From positions 124,001 to 188,000 of the forward strand of contig NZ_JADLZT010000008.1 in the NCBI RefSeq assembly GCF_015453285.1: DNA of 64,000 bases, written 5' to 3'. The translations under genes and the position numbers were made by a program. The notes below the pieces were generated by a model. The model did no database searches and was not told where the DNA came from. It worked only from the letters and a program-made list of their open reading frames with translations. Shown piece by piece: positions 19,249 to 26,767 of the stretch (the stretch's first letter is position 1; each line of letters opens with the position of its first letter). Source of the stretch: Lysobacter niastensis (lineage in GTDB: Bacteria > Pseudomonadota > Gammaproteobacteria > Xanthomonadales > Xanthomonadaceae).

Positions 19249-21092
19249 GAGGGCTCGAGCTTTACAGTGAACCCTTCGCAAAGACAGGCAACATGGCGGC
19301 AGAGGGTTTCAAGCGTCTCTTGGGTCGGCCGACGCTGGGTCTTCTGCAGACGTTGATAAGGGAGGGTATCCAGAACGTGCTGGATGCGTCCCATGGGGCC
19401 GAAGGCCCTAAGGTCCTGATTCGTCTGCGCACGCTTACAGCAGAGCAACGGAAGGCCCTTTCTGAAGGAGTTTTGGTAGAGAGACCGCGCGGCGACTCGA
19501 CGCGTGCAGACATCGACGCAGCGCTGTCCAAGTCGGACCTTCGTGTTCTTGAGCTCTGCGATTTCGGAACCGAGGGCCTTTCAGGTCCAACGAGGGCCGA
19601 TGCACCACACGATGGAGAGGAGCCTCTCAACTTCGTTAACTTCCTCCGTAACGTCGGCGCGGCGAGAGATACACACCACGGCGGCGGTACCTACGGGTAC
19701 GGAAAGAGCTCGTTGTACGCGATAAGCAGCTGTTCCACGATCGTCGTCGACAGTCAGACTCGCTGCGCCAATCACGCCGAGCGCCGACTCATGGCCTGTC
19801 ATCTTGGCGCCGCGTTCGACGCTACGGGAAGCGATGGCGAGCGTCGGCGGTACACCGGCCGCCATTGGTGGGGGATCCGGGACGGTGTCGATTCGGTTGA
19901 TCCTGCTACCGATGAAAGGGCAGCTGCGCTGTCCGAAGAGCTAGGGATGTTCCCCAGGGGGCGTGCTCAGACGGGCACCTCCATCCTGATCATTGATCCG
20001 CTGTTGGGAGACGACGCTTCCCAGTCGGCGATTGAAGACATCGTCGAAACCGTGCTGTGGAACTTCTGGCCCAGAATGGTCTCGTCTACGCCACAAGCAA
20101 GAAGGCTCACAGTGGAAGTGGAGCTTGAAGGCGAAAGCGTTCCTGTGCCGAGTCCCGAGGAATTTCCACCGCTGGACCTCTTTGCCTCGGCGATGTCGGA
20201 GCACCGAGCCAAGGGAGCTGATCTTCAGTCAATTGTGTGCGGCAACGCCAGGAAGCAGCTCGGCAATCTCGTCCGAAAGAATGGGCTGCGTGCAGAGCGA
20301 CGCTGGCCGGCCACAAGGGAGGGGTCGTTGATTCCAAAGCAGGCCAGTCATATCGCGCTGATGCGGCCTGTCGAGCTGGTGGTCAAGTACATCGAGGGGG
20401 ATCCGCTTCCGGACCGCCGCTTCGACTGGGCTGGTGTCTTCATCTGTTCGGATAGTGACGAGATCGAGGAGGCATTTGCACTTGCGGAACCTCCTGCACA
20501 CGACGACTGGATTCCTGACAACCTTCCGAAAGGGAACGCAAAGACATTCGTCCGCGTTGCTCTGAGACGACTTAATGAGATCGCTCGGCCGCCGAGCAGT
20601 CACGCGCTACCCGCCACAGCATCAGTTGAAGCTGGCCCGTCCCTGGCGGCGACTGCCGCCAGGATGGGAGCGTTCCTGGATGCTGTATCCGCCACGGGGC
20701 CGGGTAGGCCACCACGCAAGCCTGGCGCTGTATTGCCTCGGAAGTCGCTTGCCGTTTCAGCGCCGAAGTTCGAGGGATTGCAGCTAGATGCTGCAGGTCG
20801 ACCCTTGGCCAAGTTCAGTGCGGAGCTGCACAACGATGGGTCGGACGCGAACCTGCATTTGATTGTTGCCCCCTACCTGGTGGTTGATGGGGGCTCTACA
20901 GATGCAGCCGACCTGCCTGAAGGGTTCGAGTTGAATGTTTCGCAGATCCTGCTGGGCGGCCTGAGAAAGGCCGTGGAAGGTCCCTGGATCAAGGTCGGGC
21001 GAGACGGTGGAACGGTCGAGATGCTTGTGCCCACTGTAAAAGAAGCCGCCGTCGGCGTGAGGCTCCAACTCAAATCCGGGAGGCCTGAATGA
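19245..21092 (+). CDS. MORC/MutL-like GHKL ATPase of the defence operon
   Basis: The N-terminal third is a GHKL ATPase: E40 and N44 in the N box REGIQNVLDAS, D106 and G108 in CDFGTEGLSG, and the phosphate-binding G2 loop GGGTYGYGKSS at 146-156. The lysine and serine after the last loop resemble MORC and MutL relatives. The rest (to 615 residues) includes a likely S5-like domain and a C-terminal beta-rich part ending in a conserved-looking VRLQLKSG. By analogy it would clamp or loop DNA through ATP-driven dimerisation and license the nuclease. It uses a GTG start overlapping the previous stop, and its own TGA overlaps the next ATG, so expression is coupled. Confidence 0.8.
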   Translation: MRGLELYSEPFAKTGNMAAEGFKRLLGRPTLGLLQTLIREGIQNVLDASHGAEGPKVLIRLRTLTAEQRKALSEGVLVERPRGDSTRADIDAALSKSDLRVLELCDFGTEGLSGPTRADAPHDGEEPLNFVNFLRNVGAARDTHHGGGTYGYGKSSLYAISSCSTIVVDSQTRCANHAERRLMACHLGAAFDATGSDGERRRYTGRHWWGIRDGVDSVDPATDERAAALSEELGMFPRGRAQTGTSILIIDPLLGDDASQSAIEDIVETVLWNFWPRMVSSTPQARRLTVEVELEGESVPVPSPEEFPPLDLFASAMSEHRAKGADLQSIVCGNARKQLGNLVRKNGLRAERRWPATREGSLIPKQASHIALMRPVELVVKYIEGDPLPDRRFDWAGVFICSDSDEIEEAFALAEPPAHDDWIPDNLPKGNAKTFVRVALRRLNEIARPPSSHALPATASVEAGPSLAATAARMGAFLDAVSATGPGRPPRKPGAVLPRKSLAVSAPKFEGLQLDAAGRPLAKFSAELHNDGSDANLHLIVAPYLVVDGGSTDAADLPEGFELNVSQILLGGLRKAVEGPWIKVGRDGGTVEMLVPTVKEAAVGVRLQLKSGRPE

Positions 21093-22003
21093 GTTCTCGG
21101 ATTGCATTTCCGTTCCTAGTTCTGCCCGATGGTGTTGTCTCCTTCGGAGGATGGATGATCGGGGATCCCGGGGCTCCGTTGGCTGCGGCAGGGGCCTTGC
21201 TGGAGAACTGGGACTACGCCCGGGATCTTGAGGTTGGGGCTTCTGTAACGATTGACTGGGCTGCTGCTGCCGCTGCGTTGCAGCTTCCGATTTCCGCGCT
21301 CAAGCTCAAGCTGTGCCTTATCGCAGGTACCGGCACGGGCAACCTGCCCCGCAGACAGGACCGTCTTTGCGAAAGGGTTGTCGATAGCTCCATCCGAGAA
21401 TCCCATCTTTCAGCGGTTGTCTTGGGTAGCAATCTGTCGGGCCGGTTGCGGCTTTCCCTGGTGGTAACTCTCGTTGCCCCATGTGAAGGTGGCACAGTGC
21501 TTTCCCCCCAGGTTCAGGGGGCTCGCTTGTGGCAATCGCGACAGGACATCCTGATCGAAGATGGAGGCGATTCCCGCTTTCCTCTGGAGACTGCGAGTTT
21601 CACCGAAATATTCAAAGGGAAACCGCACGAGAACGCGCCTTGGTATCTGCACTGGACGCCCGGCGTGCTTCAGGCGGATTTCTCCGCATGCGTCAGGCTC
21701 TATGTGAACTCGGACCGACCTGACGTTCTTGCGCGCTTTGTCGAAGGTGACGCCCCCACTCTTCAGGCGATCTTGGGGGATGTTGTGTCGCAGATGGTGG
21801 AATCCGTGATTGCTAAAGAAGATGCCGCTGAGCTCTTGGCAGAGTGTGGGGAAGGCTCTGTTGGGCAGCAGGTTCAGCAATGGCTCGACTTCGCATTCCC
21901 AAGCCAGGAAGTCGGGAGCATCAAAGCCCTATGCGATCAGAAGCCGGGCACATTCCGGGCCGCGATCCTTGCCGCAATGGAGACGAAGGGGTCTCAACAA
22001 TGA
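21089..22003 (+). CDS. Unrecognised defence-operon protein A
   Basis: I do not recognise this 304-residue protein. The first ~200 residues are beta-strand rich with many short hydrophobic stretches and little charge clustering; the last ~90 are mainly helical and acidic (AKEDAAELLAECGEGS). No signal peptide, membrane segment, zinc-binding cysteine cluster or nuclease motif is seen. Its ATG overlaps the MORC-like gene's stop (ATGA) and its TGA overlaps the next ATG, so it is almost certainly a subunit of the same complex, perhaps a structural or DNA/target-sensing one. The function is inferred only from context. Confidence 0.7.
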   Translation: MSSRIAFPFLVLPDGVVSFGGWMIGDPGAPLAAAGALLENWDYARDLEVGASVTIDWAAAAAALQLPISALKLKLCLIAGTGTGNLPRRQDRLCERVVDSSIRESHLSAVVLGSNLSGRLRLSLVVTLVAPCEGGTVLSPQVQGARLWQSRQDILIEDGGDSRFPLETASFTEIFKGKPHENAPWYLHWTPGVLQADFSACVRLYVNSDRPDVLARFVEGDAPTLQAILGDVVSQMVESVIAKEDAAELLAECGEGSVGQQVQQWLDFAFPSQEVGSIKALCDQKPGTFRAAILAAMETKGSQQ

Positions 22004-22776
22004 GCATTCTGTTGATGCCTCGCCTCACCTCGCTCGGCGTGTCGGCGGTTCTGGAGTCGGCGGGCTCGGTGGCGCCGACGCCGGAGGGGGCGAAAGCAAT
22101 TCTGGAAGACGGCGCGTCGATGCGGTCCTTTGCCGCCAGTGGCGGCAATCGCGCGGAAGAACTTGCGTGGAACGTTGGGGCGGCCTTAAGGGAAATCGCC
22201 ATCAATTCGGGGTTTCCCGGGAACCCCAGTCAGGTGGCTCGCTCGAAGTTCGACCGTGAGGCAGCCATCTACCTGGCTGCTCATCCGGACCTCGCAACCG
22301 GAGAAGCCTTGCGGGACGACGTGTGGGCGTACATCGCGACTATCGTGGTTCCCGATCTTGTCGCATGGCGGTTCCCCGACCGCGGGCAGCACCGGTTTGA
22401 GGGCGGCGTTCGCAACGCGCTCCAGCGCTTGTGGTCCAGAGGGACTGTTCTGGATCGAGGGGAGCATCACGTTGCTCGATGGGGGCTCGTTCAGGAGTTG
22501 AGCGAGGACGCTGCCGTCCAGATATTCGAGCGCGCATCAATCGCCGGAAACAGGCCGCTCGCCGTCGCGTTGGCGGAGTGCTGGGTGCGAATGGCTGGCA
22601 AGATCGGGCGCGGGAATATGGAGGATGTCATGCGGAGGGCTACCAAGCTGATCAGGCTCCGAAACGAGATTGTGGATCTCGCTGGCCTTCCTGCCGCGGA
22701 ACTGGACACCTTGGTGGCTTCGAGCTTCGACTTGGCCTGGGAGTCGATCAGCGCTGACTCGCTTACGGCCTGTTGA
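22000..22776 (+). CDS. Unrecognised defence-operon protein B (possibly DUF6339-like)
   Basis: This 258-residue protein has a central block DDVWAYIATIVVPDLVAWRFPD followed by RFEGGVRNALQRLW, a pattern that I associate, without certainty, with DUF6339 proteins found near restriction systems. It is largely helical and without membrane segments. The ATG at 22000 overlaps the previous stop (ATGA); an upstream in-frame ATG at 21844 lies well inside the previous gene and is not favoured. It is the last gene of the coupled block; its stop codon lies inside a TTGACA promoter-like element and a terminator-like hairpin follows 30 bases later. Role unknown. Confidence 0.7.
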   Translation: MSILLMPRLTSLGVSAVLESAGSVAPTPEGAKAILEDGASMRSFAASGGNRAEELAWNVGAALREIAINSGFPGNPSQVARSKFDREAAIYLAAHPDLATGEALRDDVWAYIATIVVPDLVAWRFPDRGQHRFEGGVRNALQRLWSRGTVLDRGEHHVARWGLVQELSEDAAVQIFERASIAGNRPLAVALAECWVRMAGKIGRGNMEDVMRRATKLIRLRNEIVDLAGLPAAELDTLVASSFDLAWESISADSLTAC

Positions 22777-22802
22777 CAATTCCAGGGTTCGTGCGATCCT
22801 GG
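22773..22802 (+). promoter_or_regulatory. Promoter-like element with CCAGG/CCTGG inverted repeat before the methyltransferase
   Basis: A perfect -35 hexamer TTGACA (22773-22778) overlaps the stop of the preceding gene. A weak -10 candidate, GATCCT, lies 16 bases later. Between and around it are CCAGG (22782-22786) and CCTGG (22798-22802), an inverted repeat with 11 bases between arms; both are CCWGG, the Dcm/EcoRII recognition sequence. The arms could be an operator or methylation target for autoregulation by the following cytosine-5 methyltransferase; whether that enzyme recognises CCWGG is not known. Confidence 0.4.
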
Positions 22803-22805
22803 AGC

Positions 22806-22828
22806 TGAGGCCGTCCGGCCTCATTTTT
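22806..22828 (+). terminator. Terminator or attenuator hairpin in the methyltransferase leader
   Basis: TGAGGCC (22806-22812) pairs perfectly with GGCCTCA (22817-22823) across a four-base loop and is followed by TTTTT. It ends 18 bases before the methyltransferase ATG and lies downstream of the only good -35 box, so it could both end the upstream operon and attenuate the methyltransferase. Confidence 0.6.
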
Positions 22829-22846
22829 CGTGCTCGCGTTCCGAAT

Positions 22847-24358
22847 ATGCAAATACCCGTAGTCGACATTTTTGCCGGTCCTGGCGGGCTGGGTGAGGGT
22901 TTCTCAGCCTTTGTGCCAAAGCCCTCGTCGCAGGCTGCCCCTTTCCGAATTGCTATTTCGGCTGAGATGGAAAGCAATGCAGCGAGGACGCTTCGCTTGC
23001 GCGCGTTCTTCAGGCAATTCGCACCAGGTGAGGCGCCGGCGAGCTATTACGATTACGTGGCTGGGCGTACCGGCCAGCCTTGGACCGATGCGACGGAAGC
23101 GCAATGGGTCGCGGCAGGGGAAGAGGCGCGGCAGTTGACATTGGGTGTTCCGGACCATGATGCGTTCCTCCGCGAAAGAATTCGCCCCGTCGCTCAACGT
23201 GATCAGCCCTGGGTTCTTATTGGTGGTCCACCGTGCCAGGCGTACTCGCTTGTCGGCAGGTCCAGGAACTTGGGCAAGGCCGGATACAAGGCCGAAGAGG
23301 ATCACCGCCATTTCCTTTACACGCACTACCTGAAGATCCTGAAGGAATTCAGGCCCGCGGCGTTCGTAATGGAGAACGTCAAGGGCATCCTTTCGTCCAA
23401 GGTCGGTGGTGAGTTGATGTTCCCTCGGATTCTCGAGGACTTGCATCAACCTGGTGGTCGGAATGGGCCGAGATACCAGATCGTTCCGTTGGTCATTTCG
23501 AATCACGACTCCGACAAAGATGTGGCGGGAAAGCGCTTCATCCTTCGAGCCGAGGAGTTGGGCGTTCCCCAAGCAAGGCATCGCGTGGTGCTTCTCGGAT
23601 TGATCGAGGGCATCGACCCGGCCAAAGGCAAGCGCCTTGTTCCACTCAGTGAGCGATTCGGCGTTTCCGACGTCATCGACGGTCTTCCGAAGCTTCGCAG
23701 TGGCGTTACAGACCGTGAGGTCGGAAGTTGGTGCGAATTCGCAGAGTACGTGCTGGAAAAGGCGCGCGACGCATCCAACGACGAAGCTGTCGCCGCCAAG
23801 CTGGAGAAGTTTGCCGCGAGCGTGAAAAAGCGCGACCCGGGAATGGGGGGGCGCTGGATTAAGGGAGCGACTGACGGGGATAGAGTTCCCGATCACCTGA
23901 GGTCGTGGCTGATCGACCCGAGGCTGGATGGCGTTCTGAACCACGAGGTGCGAGAGCACATGGCTTCGGACCTGAAACGCTATGCCTTCGCGTCGGCATT
24001 TGCGCGAGTTCATGGGCATTCTCCCCGTGGGGCGAAAGAGTTTCCCTCAGCCCTCTATCCAAAGCACAAGAACTGGAAGAGTGGAAAATTTGTTGACCGC
24101 TTCAAGGTCCAGCTGTCCGGTGCACCGAGCTCGACGGTAACAAGCCATCTCTGCAAGGATGGGCACTACTTCATTCATCACGACCCGAGTCAGCTTCGCA
24201 GCCTGTCTGTTCGCGAGGCCGCACGCCTCCAGACTTTCCCAGACAACTATTTCTTCGAGGGATCTCGCGGAGCGCAGTTCAAGCAGGTGGGTAACGCCGT
24301 ACCTCCCTGGATGGCTCGGCAGATTGCGGGCGTCGTGCACTCGTATCTGAAGCCTTGA
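22847..24358 (+). CDS. DNA (cytosine-5) methyltransferase
   Basis: The 503-residue enzyme shows the C5-methyltransferase motifs in order: motif I DIFAGPGGLGEGF at residue 7 onward, the catalytic Cys130 in motif IV GGPPCQAYS, motif VI MENVKG with E176, motif VIII PQARHRV, and motifs IX-X VREAARLQTFPDNY and FKQVGNAVPP. It would methylate cytosine in the host's recognition sequence with S-adenosylmethionine, protecting host DNA from the nuclease system. The region between motifs VIII and IX (about 250-440) is the target recognition domain and sets specificity, which I cannot read. The start at ATG 22847 places motif I at the N terminus. Converges on vsr with three bases between stops. Confidence 0.93.
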   Translation: MQIPVVDIFAGPGGLGEGFSAFVPKPSSQAAPFRIAISAEMESNAARTLRLRAFFRQFAPGEAPASYYDYVAGRTGQPWTDATEAQWVAAGEEARQLTLGVPDHDAFLRERIRPVAQRDQPWVLIGGPPCQAYSLVGRSRNLGKAGYKAEEDHRHFLYTHYLKILKEFRPAAFVMENVKGILSSKVGGELMFPRILEDLHQPGGRNGPRYQIVPLVISNHDSDKDVAGKRFILRAEELGVPQARHRVVLLGLIEGIDPAKGKRLVPLSERFGVSDVIDGLPKLRSGVTDREVGSWCEFAEYVLEKARDASNDEAVAAKLEKFAASVKKRDPGMGGRWIKGATDGDRVPDHLRSWLIDPRLDGVLNHEVREHMASDLKRYAFASAFARVHGHSPRGAKEFPSALYPKHKNWKSGKFVDRFKVQLSGAPSSTVTSHLCKDGHYFIHHDPSQLRSLSVREAARLQTFPDNYFFEGSRGAQFKQVGNAVPPWMARQIAGVVHSYLKP

Positions 24359-24361
24359 TCC

Positions 24362-24802
24362 TCAATCTGGAACTTCGATCGATCTTTGGTTGGAAGTTAT
24401 GAAGTCGACCACGCGACCAATCGCGTGATCGCTATTGGACCTCAGCGCGCACTCCCAGACGACGGCAACCCGCCATCCCAGATCGCGAAGCTTCTCTTCG
24501 TTCGCATGGTCTCTGACCTTGTTGGCTGCGATCTTCGCCACCCAGAAATCTGTTCTGGTGGCAGGGACAGTCGCGAAGCGGCACCCGTGGTGGCCGTGCC
24601 AGAAGCAGCCATGAACGAAAACGGCCACTTTGTGGCGCGGAAGAGCCAAATCTGGCCGTCCCGGAAGGTCTCGTGGCGATAGCCGATAGCGAAACCCCAG
24701 GCGGTGGAGAAATCTTCGGACGAGCATCTCCGGCTTTGTATTGCGAGACCGGATCGACGCCATCATCCGGGATCGGACTTCGGGGGAGACTACGTCTGCC
24801 AT
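24362..24802 (-). CDS. vsr: Very short patch repair endonuclease
   Basis: The 146-residue protein begins MADVVSPEVRSRMMASIRSRNTKPE and has LPGRPDLAL and VFVHGCFWHGH, the canonical Vsr features, including catalytic Asp in the PD-type fold and the zinc-binding Cys and His residues. It nicks beside T:G mismatches made when 5-methylcytosine deaminates, limiting C-to-T mutation at the methyltransferase's sites. It is convergent with the cytosine methyltransferase, the usual pairing. An ATG five codons upstream (24817) is the alternative start. Confidence 0.93.
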   Translation of the reverse strand: MADVVSPEVRSRMMASIRSRNTKPEMLVRRFLHRLGFRYRLSPRDLPGRPDLALPRHKVAVFVHGCFWHGHHGCRFATVPATRTDFWVAKIAANKVRDHANEEKLRDLGWRVAVVWECALRSNSDHAIGRVVDFITSNQRSIEVPD

Positions 24803-24991
24803 CCGAACAGGTCCCAACGTATTCCGACAGATATCACAATCATACGCACTGCACGGCTGCCAGGTAGGTCCGATCCCATTGGCAGAGTACGAATCCGCTT
24901 CGCTCTTGCGGGAGCCTATTGGGGTGGGGCGGCCATCATGTAGTGCCGATCACTGTTTCAGTTCCGATCTGCGATCGCGGCCGAATGCATG

Positions 24992-25185
24992 GAGCTCCAA
25001 GCCCCACTCGCCGAGCAAATAGCTCCATCGCCCGAGCTCTGAGCTCCATCGTCGGAGCAAATAGTCACAGTTGCCGAGCAGATTGCTCGGACGTCCGAGC
25101 ACCTGAGCTCCATCGCCCGAGCAAATAGTCACGGATGCCGAGCTCTGAGCTCGGGCGGTGGTGAAAGTTTCACCACGCGCCGAGC
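24992..25185. repeat. Cluster of GAGCTC-cored repeats
   Basis: Irregular repeats beginning GAGCTCCA occur at 24992, 25041, 25105 and 25211, with GAGCTCGG at 25147. Units at 25041 and 25105 share a longer block including GAGCAAATAGTCAC and TGCCGAGC. Small palindromes lie within, for example CCGAGCA/TGCTCGG at 25074-25090 and a nine-base arm pair GTGGTGAAA/TTTCACCAC near 25158. Spacing is uneven and the unit diverged. The gap 24803-25288 contains this cluster and the adjoining terminator and no gene. Confidence 0.65.
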
Positions 25186-25228
25186 AAAAAGCCCGGCGCG
25201 CGGAGTGGGGGAGCTCCACGCGCCGGGC
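25186..25228 (-). terminator. Rho-independent terminator of the 25289-25768 gene
   Basis: On the minus strand, a 15-base arm pair (25214-25228 with 25191-25205, one mismatch, core GCCCGGCGCG) is followed by TTTTT at 25190-25186. It lies about 60 bases after the stop of the gene ending at 25289. Confidence 0.75.
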
Positions 25229-25288
25229 TCGAACAGTCAACGCGCCTGTCGGGGTGGCTCCCGCGAGGCGTTACAGAGGGCCTTGCCT

Positions 25289-25768
25289 CTACGCGGAGAC
25301 CGGGTCGGCCGGCTTTTCCGACGGCGACGGTGCGCTCCGGTTGAAACGCCCTGACAGATCACGGCGGGCGGCTTTCAGGGCTTCGTTCTTGCCGGCCACC
25401 TTCAGCAGGGCGTAACCCTCCAGCGAACAGGCGATCACGTCGCTGCCCAAGGCCAGCACGGTGTCGTCCAGGCGTTCCACCTGCTGCTTCAGTTGCAGCA
25501 GGCGCGGACGCAGCAGGTCGAGTGCGGCCAAGTCGCCCATCGCCATGCCCACGTTGACCGTACCGGGCACGATCTGCGGGTTCGCGGCGAGCACTGCGAG
25601 CGTTTGACGACAGAACACTTCGGACTTCTCGCCCATCTTGGTCAGCTCGCGCCGCTGCTGCGGCTGCAGTGCCAGCATCTGCGCGAAGATCGCGCGCAAC
25701 GTGGCGATGGCGGCGTCGAGTTCGGCAACCTGCGGGTCCGTCAGATTCACTTGGATGAGGTTTTGCAT
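25289..25768 (-). CDS. Conserved small helical protein of unknown function
   Basis: I recognise no family with a function. The 159-residue product is almost all alpha-helical with heptad-like leucine spacing (LRPRLLQLKQQVERLDDTVLALG), suggesting a coiled-coil bundle, and ends in a short Ser/Pro-rich tail. It is cytosolic by appearance. ATG 25768 is preferred because it has AAGGAAACC a few bases upstream and the protein similarity pattern begins at MQNLIQVNL; longer frames are low-complexity. It has its own strong terminator. The composition is closer to the GC-rich host than to the neighbouring defence genes. Confidence 0.7.
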   Translation of the reverse strand: MQNLIQVNLTDPQVAELDAAIATLRAIFAQMLALQPQQRRELTKMGEKSEVFCRQTLAVLAANPQIVPGTVNVGMAMGDLAALDLLRPRLLQLKQQVERLDDTVLALGSDVIACSLEGYALLKVAGKNEALKAARRDLSGRFNRSAPSPSEKPADPVSA

Positions 25769-26000
25769 AGCGGTTTCCTTGCGTCCTTTTAGCGAGTCCG
25801 GATGTGCCGGACGGTCCTTGCTCCGCCGCGATCCGTGCGGACGGTTGCTGCATGCCGACGGGTCGGCGAGGGAGCGGGGCCAGTGTGGATGCAGTGCGCG
25901 ACTGTGACACCGGCGATCCACGCAAATGTGCCTTGACGTGCTCGCAGTGCCGGTAGCAGATTCGCTTGCAAGGAGCGTCGAAACTCCGACACATGGCGGT

Positions 26001-26172
26001 ACCCACCTCCGAAAGACCGGTGGGTTTTTTGTGCCCGTACTGCGGGTGCGCCGACGCTGAAAGTCTCTGCGTCGGGAGGGCGGCTAATACAACACCCGCA
26101 AGGGGAATACGCCCGCCGACCATGTGCGGTTTCGAACCTCCCGACACCTTGCGTCGCGTCCGCGACGCAAGC
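26001..26172 (+). ncRNA. Candidate structured RNA or leader with nested hairpins
   Basis: Several perfect stems follow one another: CCCACC/GGTGGG (26002-26007 with 26019-26024) followed by six T; TGCGGGTG (26041-26048) with CACCCGCA (26093-26100), enclosing CCGACGC/GCGTCGG (26051-26057 with 26069-26075); and TTGCGTCGCG/CGCGACGCAA (26149-26170, loop TC). The first looks like a terminator of a short plus-strand transcript; the rest lie in the leader of the XAC0095-like gene at 26198. The 25769-26197 gap contains no convincing protein gene. The fold is a reading by eye. Confidence 0.4.
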
Positions 26173-26197
26173 CGGCAAGGCTGCCTGGAGAATCGAG

Positions 26198-26449
26198 ATG
26201 CGAAAGGATCATCGCACCAACCCCGCCACGCCCAAGGCCAACGCGCCGATGGGCTACGTGCTCCCCGAAGACGCCCACCTGGCCCTGGTCCAGACCCGCG
26301 ACCACCTGCGCCTGCTCGCGCGCCTCACCGAACCACGCACCGACACCGGTGCGGACGAGCTGCCGCTATGTCCGCTCGCGCTGGCCCACTGCTTCGATCG
26401 GTTGGCTCGGGATCTGGACGAGGTGGTGGGGGCGGCAGTGTGGGGCTAG
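26198..26449 (+). CDS. XAC0095-family small protein (copy 1)
   Basis: The 83-residue product has the core GYVLPEDAHLALVQTRDHLRLLARL followed by LPLCPLALAHCFDRLARDLDEVV, which matches the XAC0095 family of small proteins typical of Xanthomonadaceae. It has no signal peptide and consists of two predicted amphipathic helices; its function is unknown. A paralogue with the same core is at 62642-62899. The start MRKDHR corresponds to MRKETR in the paralogue, and GGAGA precedes it. The long hairpin-rich leader is unusual for so small a gene. Confidence 0.75.
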   Translation: MRKDHRTNPATPKANAPMGYVLPEDAHLALVQTRDHLRLLARLTEPRTDTGADELPLCPLALAHCFDRLARDLDEVVGAAVWG

Positions 26450-26767
26450 ACCTGTGGCGCAAGCACGGCTCCAGCAATGCCTCGTAAAGGAGACGTAGGA
26501 GGCGAGCTGAAGAAGCTGTTAGCCGAACAGGTCGTTGAGGACGGAGCGTCCAAGGAGGCTATGCAGAAAGAGCCGGAGATTGATCGCTCGGACTGGGCCG
26601 GGCTGATCTTATGGCCGCTGCTGACCAGCGGCAGGCGATGTCCGCTCACGGCCAAAAGCAGAGATTCCGCCAACCTCTAGGCCGAGGTCAGATCGGCTCC
26701 GACACCTTCCAGGTTCCGTTCATGATCGGTCTCTGCCGTCGGCGCAGGCGCATCGGAGCTCGACTCG
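26450..26767. other. Gap without a convincing gene
   Basis: A 67-codon plus-strand frame at 26477-26680 has no recognised similarity and no good ribosome-binding site. The only clear feature is the palindromic repeat at 26638-26668. Confidence 0.4.
26638..26668. repeat. Dispersed TGTCCGCT palindrome, copy 1
   Basis: ATGTCCGCT, a GGCC core and AAAGCAGAGAT form an imperfect palindrome. Related copies are at 29997-30025, 31706-31735 and 37568-37596. Confidence 0.55.

Noticed and set aside
24992-25228. CRISPR array
   Set aside because: Repeat spacing is irregular, units differ in length and sequence, and no cas genes are nearby.
26477-26680. A 67-codon plus-strand gene
   Set aside because: No similarity, no good ribosome-binding site, and its end lies in a dispersed repeat.
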